A DNA stretch of 64,000 nucleotides from Hydra vulgaris (Eukaryota; Cnidaria; Hydrozoa; Anthoathecata; Hydridae): the NCBI RefSeq assembly GCF_038396675.1, contig NC_088931.1, forward strand, positions 61,963,501 to 62,027,500, read 5' to 3'. The notes under the pieces are model-generated. The model was not told the origin of the DNA. It was given only the letters and a program-made list of their open reading frames with translations, and searched no databases. The position numbers and the translations under genes were made by a program. Shown one piece after another: positions 1 through 13,515 of this stretch (position 1 is the first letter of the stretch; each line of letters starts with the position of its first letter).

Positions 1-1650
1 AAAGTCTTTCAGGTAAATTTTAATAATAATACTTTGAAATACGGCATTGCTCCTAGTGTGCACATTATAATTTTCTGTATGTCCGAGGCAAAAATAATAA
101 AAAGATAAATTTTTTTCTTACTGTAGGATTTAATTGACACAATTCAAAATGAAGCAAAGGTTCATGATGAAAATTTAAGTTCTGTTTAAGCCTGCTCTGT
201 TTGAGTAAATGTTAGTAAAACAGCTAACTTCCTTTCTAGCAATTCAAATATACCAGCTGTACAATAACTCTGCAAATTTTGCAGAACTACATATGTAGGA
301 AAAAAGATAGGAAAGACAGTATTAGGCAGAATGGCAAAAAAATGCTATAAAAAAACAAAGTTCTCTTTTGTGAGATTTTATTTTGAATAAATTTTAAAAA
401 TGTGACTAGTGAATCGCAACAAAAAAAAACAGAAAAGTGCGCGAAAGAAAAGCGCGTTACAAGAGGTTAGAATTATCTTGTTTTATTTCCATATTTTCGA
501 GTTTTGAGATTTAAAAATAAAAACTTTAGGAGACTTATAATCTGCAACTTTTTTGATTATAAATTAGGTTTCAATATAGTAGGAAAAAACTATTTTGAGG
601 TACATAACACAATCAATAGCTCAAATTTTTCAAATAGTGTAGACAGAACAAAATAGTTCTCGTAAACGAATAGGTTTTTAAATGAAAATAAGTTAAAGAG
701 AATTTAAATTTAGAATTTAAAATAAGTTTGGATTGGTGATGTGCTTCCACAACTTCTGAAGAAAGTCTTTAAGACCGGAACAGAAAAACTTTCAATATTC
801 GATGCAAGATGCAAAAACTAAAATTCTTAAATTATGCACCTTCTAATTTGTCACTTACATTAAAAAATTGGAAGGTAAAAAATTATCTAACTATAAGTCT
901 ATAAAAAAGTATGAGAAGTTCAAATAATGAGTTTCGTTTGTACTTCTATTTGTTGACTGCTAAAACAAAATCCACGGTCAGCACTTTATTACCGACTAAA
1001 TTTATATTTCCGAAAGAAACACAAAAAGAATTAACTTCAAAAAAAAGTGGCAAACTTGAAGCAATGAGGATAAATGTAACGTCAAACAATGTTTAAAAGA
1101 TCTTAAACAAAAGTTTGAAAGACATTAAATGGACTTGTTGTAGCGAGACTGAAACCTTTATATGCCATTAAAAATGATGGCAACAAAAGCCCCCGGTTTT
1201 TTCTAAATCTAGAAACGATCAAAGAGATTACAAGGTTAGACGTCTAGTTAATTTAAAAATTTGGTGTATTATTAAGTACGCTATATTATGACCATAAAAT
1301 TGATTGTGTCAAATTTGAAAAACCTAGCTCTAAAACCAGAACTTTGTCTCTAGGTCTGTACTCGCTGTACTAACAGCCTGTTATCATGCATAAAACTTTA
1401 TTGCATAGTACGGATGTTATAAACTTGTGTGTTTTTTACTTTTTTTGTCCAATTGTCCAGCTCTTGAAAGAATTTTAAGTAGCACAAAATAAAAAATGTA
1501 CAAAATTTTCAGAGTATCACACTAGGAAATAGTTGCGTACCTCCACAAATATAGATTTTCTAAATACGCTCTAATAACAGCTGACCTTGTTATTAATTTG
1601 TTAGAGAACTCTCTGCATGGAAAATCAATAAAATGTTAGTAGAGAATTTA
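1..1650. other. AT-rich stretch with no recognised gene
   Basis: No protein family, RNA gene or repeat structure was recognised. The only longer ORF (911-1096, 61 codons) has no recognisable motif and is probably chance. Runs of A and T dominate. Confidence 0.5.
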
Positions 1651-1657
1651 AGTTTAA

Positions 1658-1894
1658 TTGTCCCGCCCCTCTACAACAGCAAATTGTAATTTGTCAGATG
1701 AATTAATCAATATTTATAATGGCGAGTCTCTTAAAGATTTAAGTAAAAAAATTGATCGAATGTTCAAAGGATCGAATATAAATTTGATTGTAAATAAAAT
1801 TTATAATCAATCACCATTCACAAGTAAAGAATATACATACAAACTATCTTCAGTGATGCATAGATTTCTTCATCGGATTATTTTGTTTACTTGA
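1658..1894 (+). CDS. Unassigned 78-codon ORF
   Basis: This short open frame has fairly normal composition (Leu, Lys, Ser, Asn, Ile) and no stop for 78 codons. I do not recognise it. There is no clear splice acceptor or start context, and the stretch after it (1895-2060) is GC-richer with a CCTATAG motif near both ends, so the ORF could belong to a repeat. It may be an exon fragment, a remnant of a mobile element or chance. Confidence 0.15.
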   Translation: MSRPSTTANCNLSDELINIYNGESLKDLSKKIDRMFKGSNINLIVNKIYNQSPFTSKEYTYKLSSVMHRFLHRIILFT

Positions 1895-2545
1895 CCTATA
1901 GATAGTACTGTGGCTTCTGGGTCTGAGTCCCCCTCTCGCCTAAACCTTCCATTAGGACCCCAAAATCTATAAAAAAAAAGCTTCTTACATTTGCAAATGG
2001 GCCCCTAAGTTCGCTACCTTCTTAGGTGTGGGGGAGCCTAGCCGCGGTTCTGCCTATAGAATAAAAATGTTTAGAAATAATGAAAAATTAAAAAAATAAT
2101 TTTCCTAACGCATTCAAGCTTCCTGTTTTATTTTTCATAAATATATTTGTGTTAATGAGAGTGCAAAGTGATTTTGAATAGGATTTTAATTTTAGCTGGT
2201 TGAACATGATATACAAAATAAAAAAAAGAATAAAATTATTTAATGGTTTGAGATTTTCATAAAAATAATTCTTTTTTCATCTTTTGTTTTAAATCACTTT
2301 ATTGTTATTATTTGTTGTTAATAAATACTGCTAAAAAAAAATCTAGTTTTAAGATATATTTCTTGTTTATGAGTTGTATTTTCTAAACTTTTTAAAACGT
2401 GCCCTCTAATGTGGGGTAGGTTTAGACAATGAGAAGCTTAAAGAATAAACATAACAAATGATATAAGAAGTGGATTTAAAAAAATATCATATATAATGGT
2501 ATAAGAAGTTTTGTTTCAAAGTTTTAAAAATACAACCGTATTTTT

Positions 2546-2740
2546 GAGCAGTCGTGGCGCAGTGGTTAGAGTTCTGGCTCAGAACCCAGAGGTCCGAGGT
2601 TCGACGCCGACTCTAGCCAAAAGCGACATTGGTAAAGAAGGAGGAACTTCTAGTTAAATGCTCTCCCGCGGTGCTCCGTGATAAGGCCGCAAGGACTTCT
2701 GGGAGCACCTAAATAACCTAAAAAAAAAAAAGAAAAAAAA
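2546..2740 (+). mobile_element. tRNA-derived SINE
   Basis: The head resembles a tRNA. A box A (TGGCGCAGTGG, 2555-2565) and a box B (GGTTCGACGCC, 2598-2608) lie about 43 bases apart, as in RNA polymerase III internal promoters. The acceptor-like ends (AGTCG near 2550, CGACT near 2608) can pair. The T-arm does not fold properly, so this is a SINE head and not a functional tRNA. The body has a hairpin (GGTGCTCC at 2670-2677 with GGAGCACC at 2702-2709) and the element ends in an A-rich tail at 2720-2740. The hexamer AACCGT on both sides may be a short target-site duplication. Transcription by pol III and mobilisation by a LINE are inferred from the class. Confidence 0.8.
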
Positions 2741-2835
2741 CCGTGGTTGTATTAGACACATTTTAAAAAAAGCGCTTTTAAAAGAGTTTGACAAAAGAAT
2801 TTATCATCTAGGAGCACTATTTAGTTTACTATTAT

Positions 2836-3050
2836 ATGACACTTTGTGACAAGGCCAGGGTGTGATCAAAAATAGTTTAAGTTGTTCATACACGACGCTT
2901 TGCGACAAAGCCAAAACACGATCAAAAAAAATTTCAAGTTGTTCGTATACGACACTTTGTACAAAGCCAGGACGTGATCAAAAAAGAGTTCGATATGCTC
3001 ATATTCAACACTTTAAGACAAATCCAGAACATGATAAAAAAAACAAAAAA
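2836..3050 (+). repeat. Minisatellite, about 57-bp unit, four diverged copies
   Basis: Four successive units share the pattern GACACTTTGT..ACAA.GCCAG, then GTGATCAAAAAA, then GTTGTTCATAC. They start near 2836, 2894, 2950 and 3005. The period is close to 57 bp, a multiple of three, so one frame stays open across all copies (2862-3164) and gives a repeated peptide with the core SCSYTTLC. Nothing shows that this frame is translated. Confidence 0.7.
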
Positions 3051-3399
3051 CATCAAGCTACTTATGTATTTAGAACAAGTTGTTTTGTAAAAAAAACAGC
3101 TGTAACAAAAAGTCAAACCGATATTTTTACTCATAAGTTTTATATATTGAGCAATCGTTATTAAAAATCCTCATGATATTACAGTTCTTTTAGCTCCGAA
3201 TTACTCAAGGTATTGTGTGGACAATTGTCTAATTAATTGGCAATATTTGATAGAGAATATATATATGTATATATACTTTTTTTCGGATTTTTTTTTTTTT
3301 GTAACGGAAAGAAAATGCATAATAAATCATCCTGCCCCGATTACATGGCCAGAAGACATATTTTTCTGCCTGCAAACTAAAAATTATTTTATTTATTTA

Positions 3400-3530
3400 T
3401 TTTTTTATTTTATTTATTTTTTATTTCGTCATTTAAAAAAAGAATACAATGCCGTTTTATATAAATAAAATTTACATGACCGGGGCTAAAAGAAGACGAT
3501 ATTTGCCTTATCACTACTAATAAATTCAGG
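3400..3530 (+). repeat. Dispersed repeat, copy 1 (partner at 13400-13515)
   Basis: The segment shares TATTTCGTCA, AAGAATACAAT, TACATGACC and ATATTTGCCTTATCACTAC, in order and with matching spacing, with 13400-13515. The T/A-rich lead-in followed by the conserved block resembles the 3' end of a retroelement. No coding sequence is attached, so the family is not assigned. Confidence 0.65.
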
Positions 3531-4300
3531 CAGACAATAAACTATTATGATAAAACAAACATACTGACAAAATATTATTGTTTCATGACGAACAGCAAAA
3601 ACTCAGGATTTTCATTATGTTTGCCATTTTACCCCGTTTTCTCCAATATTAAGGAAAAAAAACGCGACACGTTTTTTAAATTTGTAGCGTAACACCCCTT
3701 TATTCTACCTCTATTTTAGTTGTTGGCAAATTTTTAGATTTTTTGTGCACTGCACCAAATCAGTGTACTCTAAAAAATGTGTGCTATGAAATTTAGTGAA
3801 TATATTGCTATAGTTTTTTTCGTTTAAAAGAAAGCATACAGTTTTTTCTAATTCTTTAAACTTTTGCTTTTTCTGCTTTACCTTAATGTTAGTAATAAAT
3901 TAAAGTTAGCGTGATTCTGAGAAATCATCTTCATATATTTACAATATTTCAAAAGATTTGTTTTAAGCTTTTATTAAAACATTTAAAAAATCTCAGATAA
4001 GCTTTTAAATAAATCTCAAATAGGCTTTTATTGAAACATTAAAAAAAATCTCATATCACACTCTCAAACTGATTATTTGTGGTGTTATTAAAAAAGATCA
4101 AAAATGCCGAAAATCACAAACTTCCTTTCAAATAAACAACTTCAAGCCGTCAAAATAATATAGTTTACAGGCTGTCCATTTTTTTCCCTTGAATTTAAAG
4201 GTTTACAAAAAAAAAATAATGTTGTATAGGCATATAATGCCTGCCAACCTGATTATATAAAAATTTAACATTGTCAGTTTTTATATAAACTAATATAAAA
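3531..4300. other. AT-rich stretch with a short degenerate tandem repeat
   Basis: No gene was seen. Between about 3965 and 4065 a unit like GCTTTTATTRAAACATT followed by AAAAAATCTCA is repeated two to three times. The rest is homopolymer-rich. Confidence 0.4.
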
Positions 4301-4307
4301 AAAATCC

Positions 4308-4585
4308 ATGTCAGTCAGAGAATTTTTAAGATGGTTGTGGAGAAGCATCTTAAATTTTTTTAGTGAAGGTTCTTTTACGTCATTCGGAAGAGAGCTCCAT
4401 TTATAAACTATTCTCATAAAAAAAAATTTTGTACGCATACTAAAGCAGGAGAAATGTTTTTTTAGTTTGAATACTTGACAACGCGTATTGAATTGGTTAT
4501 CAATTTCAAATAAATTTTATCATAATTATTATTACTGCACCATTTAAAGACATTAATTAGATCTCCACGACTTCGTCTTTTTTGT
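4308..4585 (-). pseudogene. LINE ORF2 C-terminal fragment
   Basis: Read on the minus strand, the segment encodes the post-reverse-transcriptase tail typical of CR1-like LINEs: RRSRGDLINVFKW at the start, then MRIVYKWSSLPNDVKEPSLK, which matches the W.SLP.DV......FK ending of ORF2. The two halves are in different frames, joined by a frameshift near 4495. No reverse transcriptase core remains, so this is a 5'-truncated dead copy. The clade is inferred from the tail only. Confidence 0.75.
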
Positions 4586-4589
4586 TATT

Positions 4590-5500
4590 CTATATTTGCT
4601 TTTTAACTACGCATATAGAAAAGCCGTAGAAAATCGTTAACGAGCCATTGTTAAAGATGTTTTAAGAAATTATGGAGATCTTCAGTCTTACTCTCTACTG
4701 ACACAAATAAAACTTTTTTTATCAAAATTTACTGTATTAGTTTAGTTTATTACTGTATTAGAGTTGCTTATCACTGTATCCGTGTTGTTTATTACAAAAA
4801 ATTCTAACACAGTTTTGTTCACTACTGACACATATCAATTATATATTATTTTCAATTATTGATTGAGTTTAATATATAATTTTTTTATTTCTTATTTATT
4901 TATTGAAAGAGTATTTCCTCTAGTTTGTCTTAACCTCTAACATAACTAACATTTGCTGAAAACGTTTTTAAAATATTACAGTTTAATATGTATATTTAAA
5001 ATGCTTGACGGCGTCTTGAGACAACCGCTAGAGATTCTTAGGCCTAGCTCTTTTCTAAAACCTTGAACCCTGGTTTATATATGAAAAACTGACACAAAAA
5101 ATATTGAAGCATGGCTTCAAATTAAATTGGTTTAAAAAATGAAAGCAACACTGATTAAACAGATTTTGTATAAGATGTTGAAACAAATTGGTTAAAATCC
5201 ATCTATAGAGATATAGAAACCTAGAAACAAAGTGTACTTAGTAATACTGTAATATAAAGAAGGTTTTAAGGTAAACTAAAATTATACGCTAAAGAAGAAT
5301 TAACTTGTTTTTTGTCTATGATTTTATTCACCATTTCATATTTTTTTTAAAACATTTATTAAACGATGGAGATGAAACATGAGAACTTAAATCAATCCGT
5401 TATAACAACAAACATAATACCTAATGTGATAATCTCTTCTCTATAAAATGGTTTTATAAAAGTTGCAGTAAAAATCTGGCTGAAATCTAGTTAAAAATAA
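4590..5500. other. Stretch with no recognised feature
   Basis: AT-rich sequence with no long ORF, no structured repeat and no RNA-like segment that I can recognise. Confidence 0.4.
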
Positions 5501-5506
5501 AGTAAG

Positions 5507-5665
5507 TGGATCGTCCATAAACATCATCACGCAATTTTGACGATTTTTGACCCCCCTCTCCCTCATCCCTACATCATAACTCTTAAGTTACAAGTCCAGT
5601 ATGAGTCGTCACAAAAAAACTAACCCCCTCCTCCCAAGATTGTGACGCAATTTATGGACGACCCC
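5507..5665 (+). mobile_element. MITE with GTCGTCCATAAA inverted ends
   Basis: A 159-bp element begins TGGATCGTCCATAAA and ends TTTATGGACGACCCC, so its ends are inverted copies with two mismatches. Inner copies of ATCACGCAATTTTG and TTGTGACGCAATTT also pair. TAAG flanks both ends (5503-5506 and 5666-5669) and is a likely 4-bp target-site duplication. There is no coding capacity. The autonomous partner is unknown. Confidence 0.75.
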
Positions 5666-6177
5666 TAAGAACGAGAGAAAGTTATCTTAACTGCTCAGGT
5701 TAACATAAATATAATTATTGTAATCCAAAAGGATAAAAATGTGCAATAGAATAATATTATGAACAGCGTTGTTATTTTCATTTTTTTTTTTAATGTTTAA
5801 AGTCTTAAACTATATAGTTAAAAAAAAAACTTTGTCAATTTTAATATCTATAATTTTGAGTTAAAGTGTACGTATATTCGTTTGGAAGAATATAAACAAA
5901 CCGTGTTCAGTTGTTAGAGTAAGTACAACACGTTTAAGTAACTTTTTTTTTTAATATTTTATTAGTATTCGTCGCAACAAAAGTATAAACTTTTCAATAT
6001 ATTGTTATATTAACCAAGTTTATCTACAGTAGGTAAATCAATTAATGATTCATCAGAAAAAGGATGAGCAGACAAGTTTTTCTTAAGGATCAGTTAAATT
6101 TTAGTCGCACATTACTCTAGACATTTATAGGATTGTATCAAAAATATCATAAAAAAACTTTTTGTAAGACCAGTATT

Positions 6178-6412
<235 letters not shown>

Positions 6413-6759
6413 ATTAGGGTGGGTTAAAAAATATAAAACTTTAGCTGCACAAATCAAACATACTAAAAAAGTTTCTCGTTTATTTCCTGAAATAGGTAGA
6501 GTAAAACCGTATCAAACCGCACACTTATCAATAAAAATTAAATAACTTTTTTACTTTTCATTTTTTTTTAATTAGATAGGTAATAAAAAACCACAAAAGA
6601 TAGCTTAAATATATGTTAAAAAAAAAATAATAAAGTTATTGAAAATATTAAATGTAAAGAAAAAAAACTGTGCTGTTTTAGGTGATATTCTGATAAAACC
6701 GCACATTTGAGAAAACATTGAATTTTATTATTTTTTAAAAATCTTAAATATAAGTTGTG
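6413..6759. other. Probable 3' flank of the pogo-type relic
   Basis: The stretch starts TTAGGGTGGGTTAAAAAA, similar to the end of the MITE at 52168 (TAGGGTGGTTAAAAAA), and may hold an element terminus. It has no ORF. AAACCGCACA occurs twice (about 6515 and 6707). Confidence 0.3.
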
Positions 6760-7910
6760 TTAAAAAACTACACATTTCTTTGGTAAACATGTTTCTTTGC
6801 ACAACTGCTCCCGACACATCAAATTCTCACATCGCAACATTTCTGTATGTAACTGCACTCTACACATTTTACATGTTGCAACTTTTAATCGTTTGGCTGC
6901 TGGTACTTGTTCTTCATTATTGTTTTGCTGAAGTTGCTCAGACATTTGAGTACTTGGCATAGAGATTCTACGCTTTGCGTTAAGTTTAGCAACTTTCATG
7001 GCTTCTTTTGTGGCTTTTTCTTCATCTTTTTGTTTGAGGAACTCGATCACATTTTCTTTGGCAATACATTTTCCGCAAAATTTTGACATGTTGCACTGCT
7101 TTGATTTCTCAACATGCGATTAATTTCTGGCTCAAAAAAACTGTTTCAACTCTATCTCGATACTATTATTGCAACGCTAAACACATGCTTGATACCTATC
7201 AAAACTTGAAGCTGATGTAGTTGAGAAAGATAGTAATCGGTGTGTAGTTAGAGTAGGTCCTGCGGCGGCTGTTGAAGATGATGAGGTTGTGTCTGAGCAA
7301 GATGGTGTAGGTGCTGCAGAGGCTGCTATAATTGATGAAGGTGGATTAAATGTTTGTGTGATTGCTAAAGCCTTATAATTTATGTAGTTTTTATTAAGTG
7401 GAAATAAGCTAGTGTACTGGAAACTAGCGATTGCATGCAAGAGTGTAAAACATTTACCACTCTTGTACAGCAGTTTGAGCAACGGTGAAAAATTTGTTTA
7501 TCTAAATTCTTACATTTTGAGTCTTTGTAATAATTTGTAAGAATTTCTTTCCATGCTTGTTTGACATGACAATAGACACTTCTATCCAATGGTTGTAGAA
7601 TATGTGAAGAATGCTCTTGTAGACAAACCAAGATTATATTGTTTTTTTTGCACAGCAACACCGCTTCCAAAGTTATGTGATTTGTATGCCCATCTAATAC
7701 TAAAAAATGAATACTACCAATTTGCTCAATTTCGGCTATAAATATATCTTTCAGCCATTCAATAAACGTATCGTGCTCCATCCAACCGGATTTTGAAATT
7801 AAATATTTGGTGCCAACTGAACTACCTTTTGCCCAGTCAGGACGAAAGTTTCTTTTGGTTTTGTATATCACAAATCGTGATGCAAAATATCCATTAGCGT
7901 TGCAGCGTTG
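6760..7910 (-). pseudogene. pogo/Tigger-type transposase relic (DDE_1 fold)
   Basis: The 7380-7871 frame carries the DDE_1 core: SKSGWMEHDTFIEWL, then FLVLDGHTNH (second catalytic Asp with the DGH motif), then LQEHSSHILQPLDRSVYCHV, which matches the LPPHTSHLLQPLD signature of pogo-family transposases. The frame shifts near 7485, and the next frame (7482-7177) continues with GKCFTLLHAIASFQYTSLFP and a Ser/Thr-rich tail. After at least one in-frame stop, a Lys-rich then Cys-rich C-terminus follows (7089-6760, with CKMC, CENLMC, CREQLC). The N-terminal HTH/CENP-B DNA-binding part is absent beyond 7910. It would have been a cut-and-paste transposase but cannot be functional as it stands. Confidence 0.85.
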
Positions 7911-7997
7911 CAGCGTTGCAGCAAAACGATATACATAAAAGCAGATTTGCTTTTATGCATATCGTCGGTTACTAATGGTTTGTAAACCATTAGTAAC
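7895..7997. repeat. Two adjacent hairpins after a short tandem repeat
   Basis: CGTTGCAG is repeated three times near 7898-7921. An inverted repeat follows with 17-bp arms (7927-7943 and 7948-7964, one mismatch, loop GATT). A second perfect one has 14-bp arms (7968-7981 and 7984-7997, loop GT). They sit exactly where the transposase reading frame loses its N-terminus, so they may mark an insertion or a terminus. Confidence 0.85.
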
Positions 7998-7999
7998 AA

Positions 8000-8279
8000 A
8001 AGCTGCAGAAAATGCAAAAGTTTAACTGATTATTCTAAGTGATTTAATTCAAACCTTTTTAAATTGTCAAAAAAGATATTAAAAAAGATATTTGAAATCT
8101 AATATATCAAATTCCATTTTGAGAAAATGCAATTTTAAATTCGCCTTAAAATTTTCCAAAGTGCAATTTAAAACGAATTGAATTTGGTACAAGCTTAATT
8201 TAAGATGTATCATTGGAACGACAAAGTTATTCTGTGAAAATTTGGTAGAATATTTATAAGAGATTTCATTAAAATAGGA
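8000..8279. other. Stretch with no recognised feature
   Basis: AT-rich sequence between the hairpins and a LINE fragment. No ORF or clear repeat. Confidence 0.4.
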
Positions 8280-10990
<2,711 letters not shown>

Positions 10991-11026
10991 ATACCACCGG
11001 TAAAAAGGCATTTTTACCGGTGGTAT
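10991..11026. repeat. Perfect 16-bp hairpin
   Basis: ATACCACCGGTAAAAA and its exact reverse complement are separated by GGCA. Each arm holds the palindrome ACCGGT. It lies alone, without a U-tract that would make it terminator-like, and is best read as a MITE core or a cruciform-forming palindrome. Confidence 0.95.
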
Positions 11027-11029
11027 GTT

Positions 11030-11640
11030 GATTTTAGTTCTGATTCTAAGTGTGACCCTTGAATATGATGTAAAAAATGGACTATACGTGTCAGTAGGTC
11101 CACGGCATCCACTCCCTCCACACTTGTATGTTTTGAGCGCCTCTTTTCATATTCTATTACTCTTTACTTAATAAAATCTTCCAAAATTTTCTCTCACTAA
11201 ATTCACTCTCTTGCTTTCCATTCTTCCTCTAGCAACATCTCTTAACAATGTTTATATATTTTGTTTCAGATACACAGTGGATTTGTCTGAAAAAGTAGAC
11301 TGGAGGGCCTAAAAACACAAACAAGGTTCCGCCTAAAAGTGTAATGAACTTACAGTAGAAAATGTGCAGCAGCTTCTAAGTTGCCTGTTTATTGTAACTA
11401 AAGGCATGTGCACATTACAAAGGCAAGTCAAATACGTAATGTTTTTACAAAAAAACTCAGTCGTCCGATTACTTACGGTTATTGCAATAAATACTCCGAT
11501 CAGAACTGGCTGGTGGGAGTACTTAAACGTTAATATAGTAGTGGTGCCAAACAAGGGTCAAGGTGGTAACAAAATATCTTACAAATCTGTTTCAAAACGG
11601 ACAGTGTAAAAACATTAATTAGCAGTTTAAGAGACAGAGA
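11030..11640. other. Stretch upstream of a transposase relic
   Basis: A pyrimidine-rich part (11105-11250) is followed by overlapping short ORFs on both strands (11333-11609). I see no domain in them. They may be the worn N-terminal region of the element that follows. Confidence 0.3.
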
Positions 11641-12620
11641 AAATTGTTACTGTAAAGTATACGCATATATCTGCCGTCTTACGTCATTACGGCAAAGTAT
11701 GCACATATATCTGTCGTCTGAGTTAATAAGTAGTAAAAACTTGTTAAAGATGTATAAAAACTGTACTAAAGAACACAAAGTCTCGTATCAAATATTTTAA
11801 GAAATTTTTGTTTCTAAGTTTAACATTGGTTTTAATGGTCCACAATTAGATGCATGTACCACTTGCAAAGAAATGAAAAATTTGATTATGCAAGAGTCAA
11901 AAGTCCAGGTTGTAGCTGAACATTTTACCGCTTACAAAATAACTCTGATGAAGACATATAAAAGATTGTTTACGATCTGCAGTAGGCACAAAATCTGCCT
12001 GAGGTGCTTATTCAGGAAGCTTTCTATGCCAGACAGTTAGCTTTATACAATTTTGCAATTTGTTACATGTCGTCAGGAAAAAACTACTGTTATACATAGA
12101 CTGAAAGTGAAGCAGCACGTGGTTTAAATGAGATAGCAAGTGCGGTGTACCACTTCTTTATTTAGGTCTTTGTTACTTTTGGAAGTGCTAAGCAAGCGTC
12201 ACGTGTTGAATTATTTTGCGATGATTGAGGAGGGCTGAACAAATACAACATCCTTTTAGACATGGTTCAGAATTTGTTGCACGAAATAACTGTTGGTGGC
12301 AAAAACCATGATATTTTGTTGATACTTCAAGTATTAGGTCATTCTTTTTTACCGTGTGACTGCCTATTTGGAAGAATATAAGGCACAGCAAGCAAGTCAA
12401 ATATCAATAAACCTGAAATGTATTATGAGATATTCAAATACATGCTAATGAAGTGTTTGTTTACGGTAAGGACTGGGTATCACATGATTTCAAAGCATCT
12501 TCAGCAGCAACATACAAACCGCTCGTTGGACTGCAAGAGCTAAAGAGAATACTCGTTTCTTCGTATGAGTCAAAAGTATTGGTATTAAAAATATCCAGAT
12601 ATGTTAAAATTTTTATATAT
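11640..12620 (+). pseudogene. Decayed DDE-like transposase gene, family not named
   Basis: Several frames read in order as one protein: MHIYLSSELISSKNLLKMYK (about 11700-11760), CTTCKEMKNLIMQESK, then FYARQLALYNFAICYMSSGK (about 12026-12085), then EAARGLNEIASAVYHFF, then VELFCDD.GGLNKYN, then LGHSFLPCD..FGRI. The pattern of a Cys-x2-Cys start, FYARQL..YNF, a CDD.GG.NK acidic motif and GHSFLPCD recurs in transposase-like proteins of animals. Stops interrupt near 11800, 12170 and 12230, and there are frameshifts. A 37-bp local duplication (GTAAAGTAT.C.CATATATCTG.CGTCT) at 11652-11720 also disturbs the frame. Confidence 0.6.
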
Positions 12621-12644
12621 GGGTTAGTCTGATTTTGCACGGGA

Positions 12645-12657
12645 GCTCTTCCGATCT
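12645..12657 (+). other. 13-base match to an Illumina adapter end
   Basis: The sequence GCTCTTCCGATCT is identical to the 3' end shared by standard Illumina adapters. It sits in GC-richer sequence unlike its neighbours, just after the transposase relic loses recognisable coding. A chance match of 13 bases in an AT-rich 64-kb window is unlikely. It may be an untrimmed adapter built into the assembly, and then the flanking sequences may not be contiguous in the genome. Confidence 0.55.
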
Positions 12658-12659
12658 AA

Positions 12660-13399
12660 AAACGCTTGATTAAAAGGTTCTGCTGGTTCCGTTTACTTTA
12701 AAAAATGAATGTTGACTTTTGATTCATAGCGATTTTTTGAGAATAACGGAAAAAAAGCCATTTTTCGATTGTTTTGCTTAAATTCTTCATAACATTGAAG
12801 CTGTAGAAGCTGTATTTTTCTTATTTACGCTTCTATATAATTATATACTTGTATACTATAAGCTTAATTTTATCAAGAATATTTTATCATAAATTATTAA
12901 AATATTAAGTGTGAGATCTGGGCATAGCAGAATAACCCCAAGATCCACCCTAAGCATACTTATTTTGTTTGGATGCTGTATTTAATTATTTTTAACTGTA
13001 GAAGAGTTAGGTTTTACCTCTAACTATTTTCCGTTAACTTAATCAGATCACACCGTAATCAAGCAAAAGAAAATATTTTTTAGCGCTGGTATTAAGAACT
13101 GCCATTTAATTTGACCAAATCATTAATTATCAGTGCTATGTTTGTGAATATGCTGTAGTAATTGAAAACCTTACCCAGGTTTTAGCAGCATCTAAAAACG
13201 AAATTATTTTTAAAATAAATTTTGCATTCAGTTAAAATTAAAAGCCAAAACAAATATATTTGAATGCCTTTGAACACCAAAATAAAGTTTTAACTAATAT
13301 GTTTAAATATGCAAACACATTATTTTGTAATTTAAAAAACCAGACCTTGGAACAAACAAACACCCCCGCCCCTGTTTATGGTAAGGACTTCTATTACCA
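12660..13399. other. Stretch with no recognised feature
   Basis: No gene or structured repeat was recognised. The ORF beginning at 13260 runs into a dispersed repeat and is not supported. Confidence 0.4.
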
Positions 13400-13515
13400 C
13401 TACTTATTTGCTTTATTTATTTCGTCAGAAAGAAAAGAATACAATAGCTTATATAAATGAAATCTACATGACCAGGGCTAAAAAAAGACAATATTTGCCT
13501 TATCACTACACATAA
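13400..13515 (+). repeat. Dispersed repeat, copy 2 (partner at 3400-3530)
   Basis: It shares TTTATTTCGTCA, AAAGAATACAAT, TACATGACC, GGGCTAAAA and ATATTTGCCTTATCACTAC with the copy near 3400, in the same orientation and order. The two copies differ in the A/T-rich lead-in. Confidence 0.65.

Noticed and set aside
1895..2060. GC-richer block as a MITE
   Set aside because: CCTATAG occurs at both ends, but the ends do not form a convincing inverted repeat with a duplication.
2546..2620. A functional tRNA gene
   Set aside because: Boxes A and B are present but the T-arm does not pair, the anticodon loop would have eight bases, and a SINE-like tail follows.
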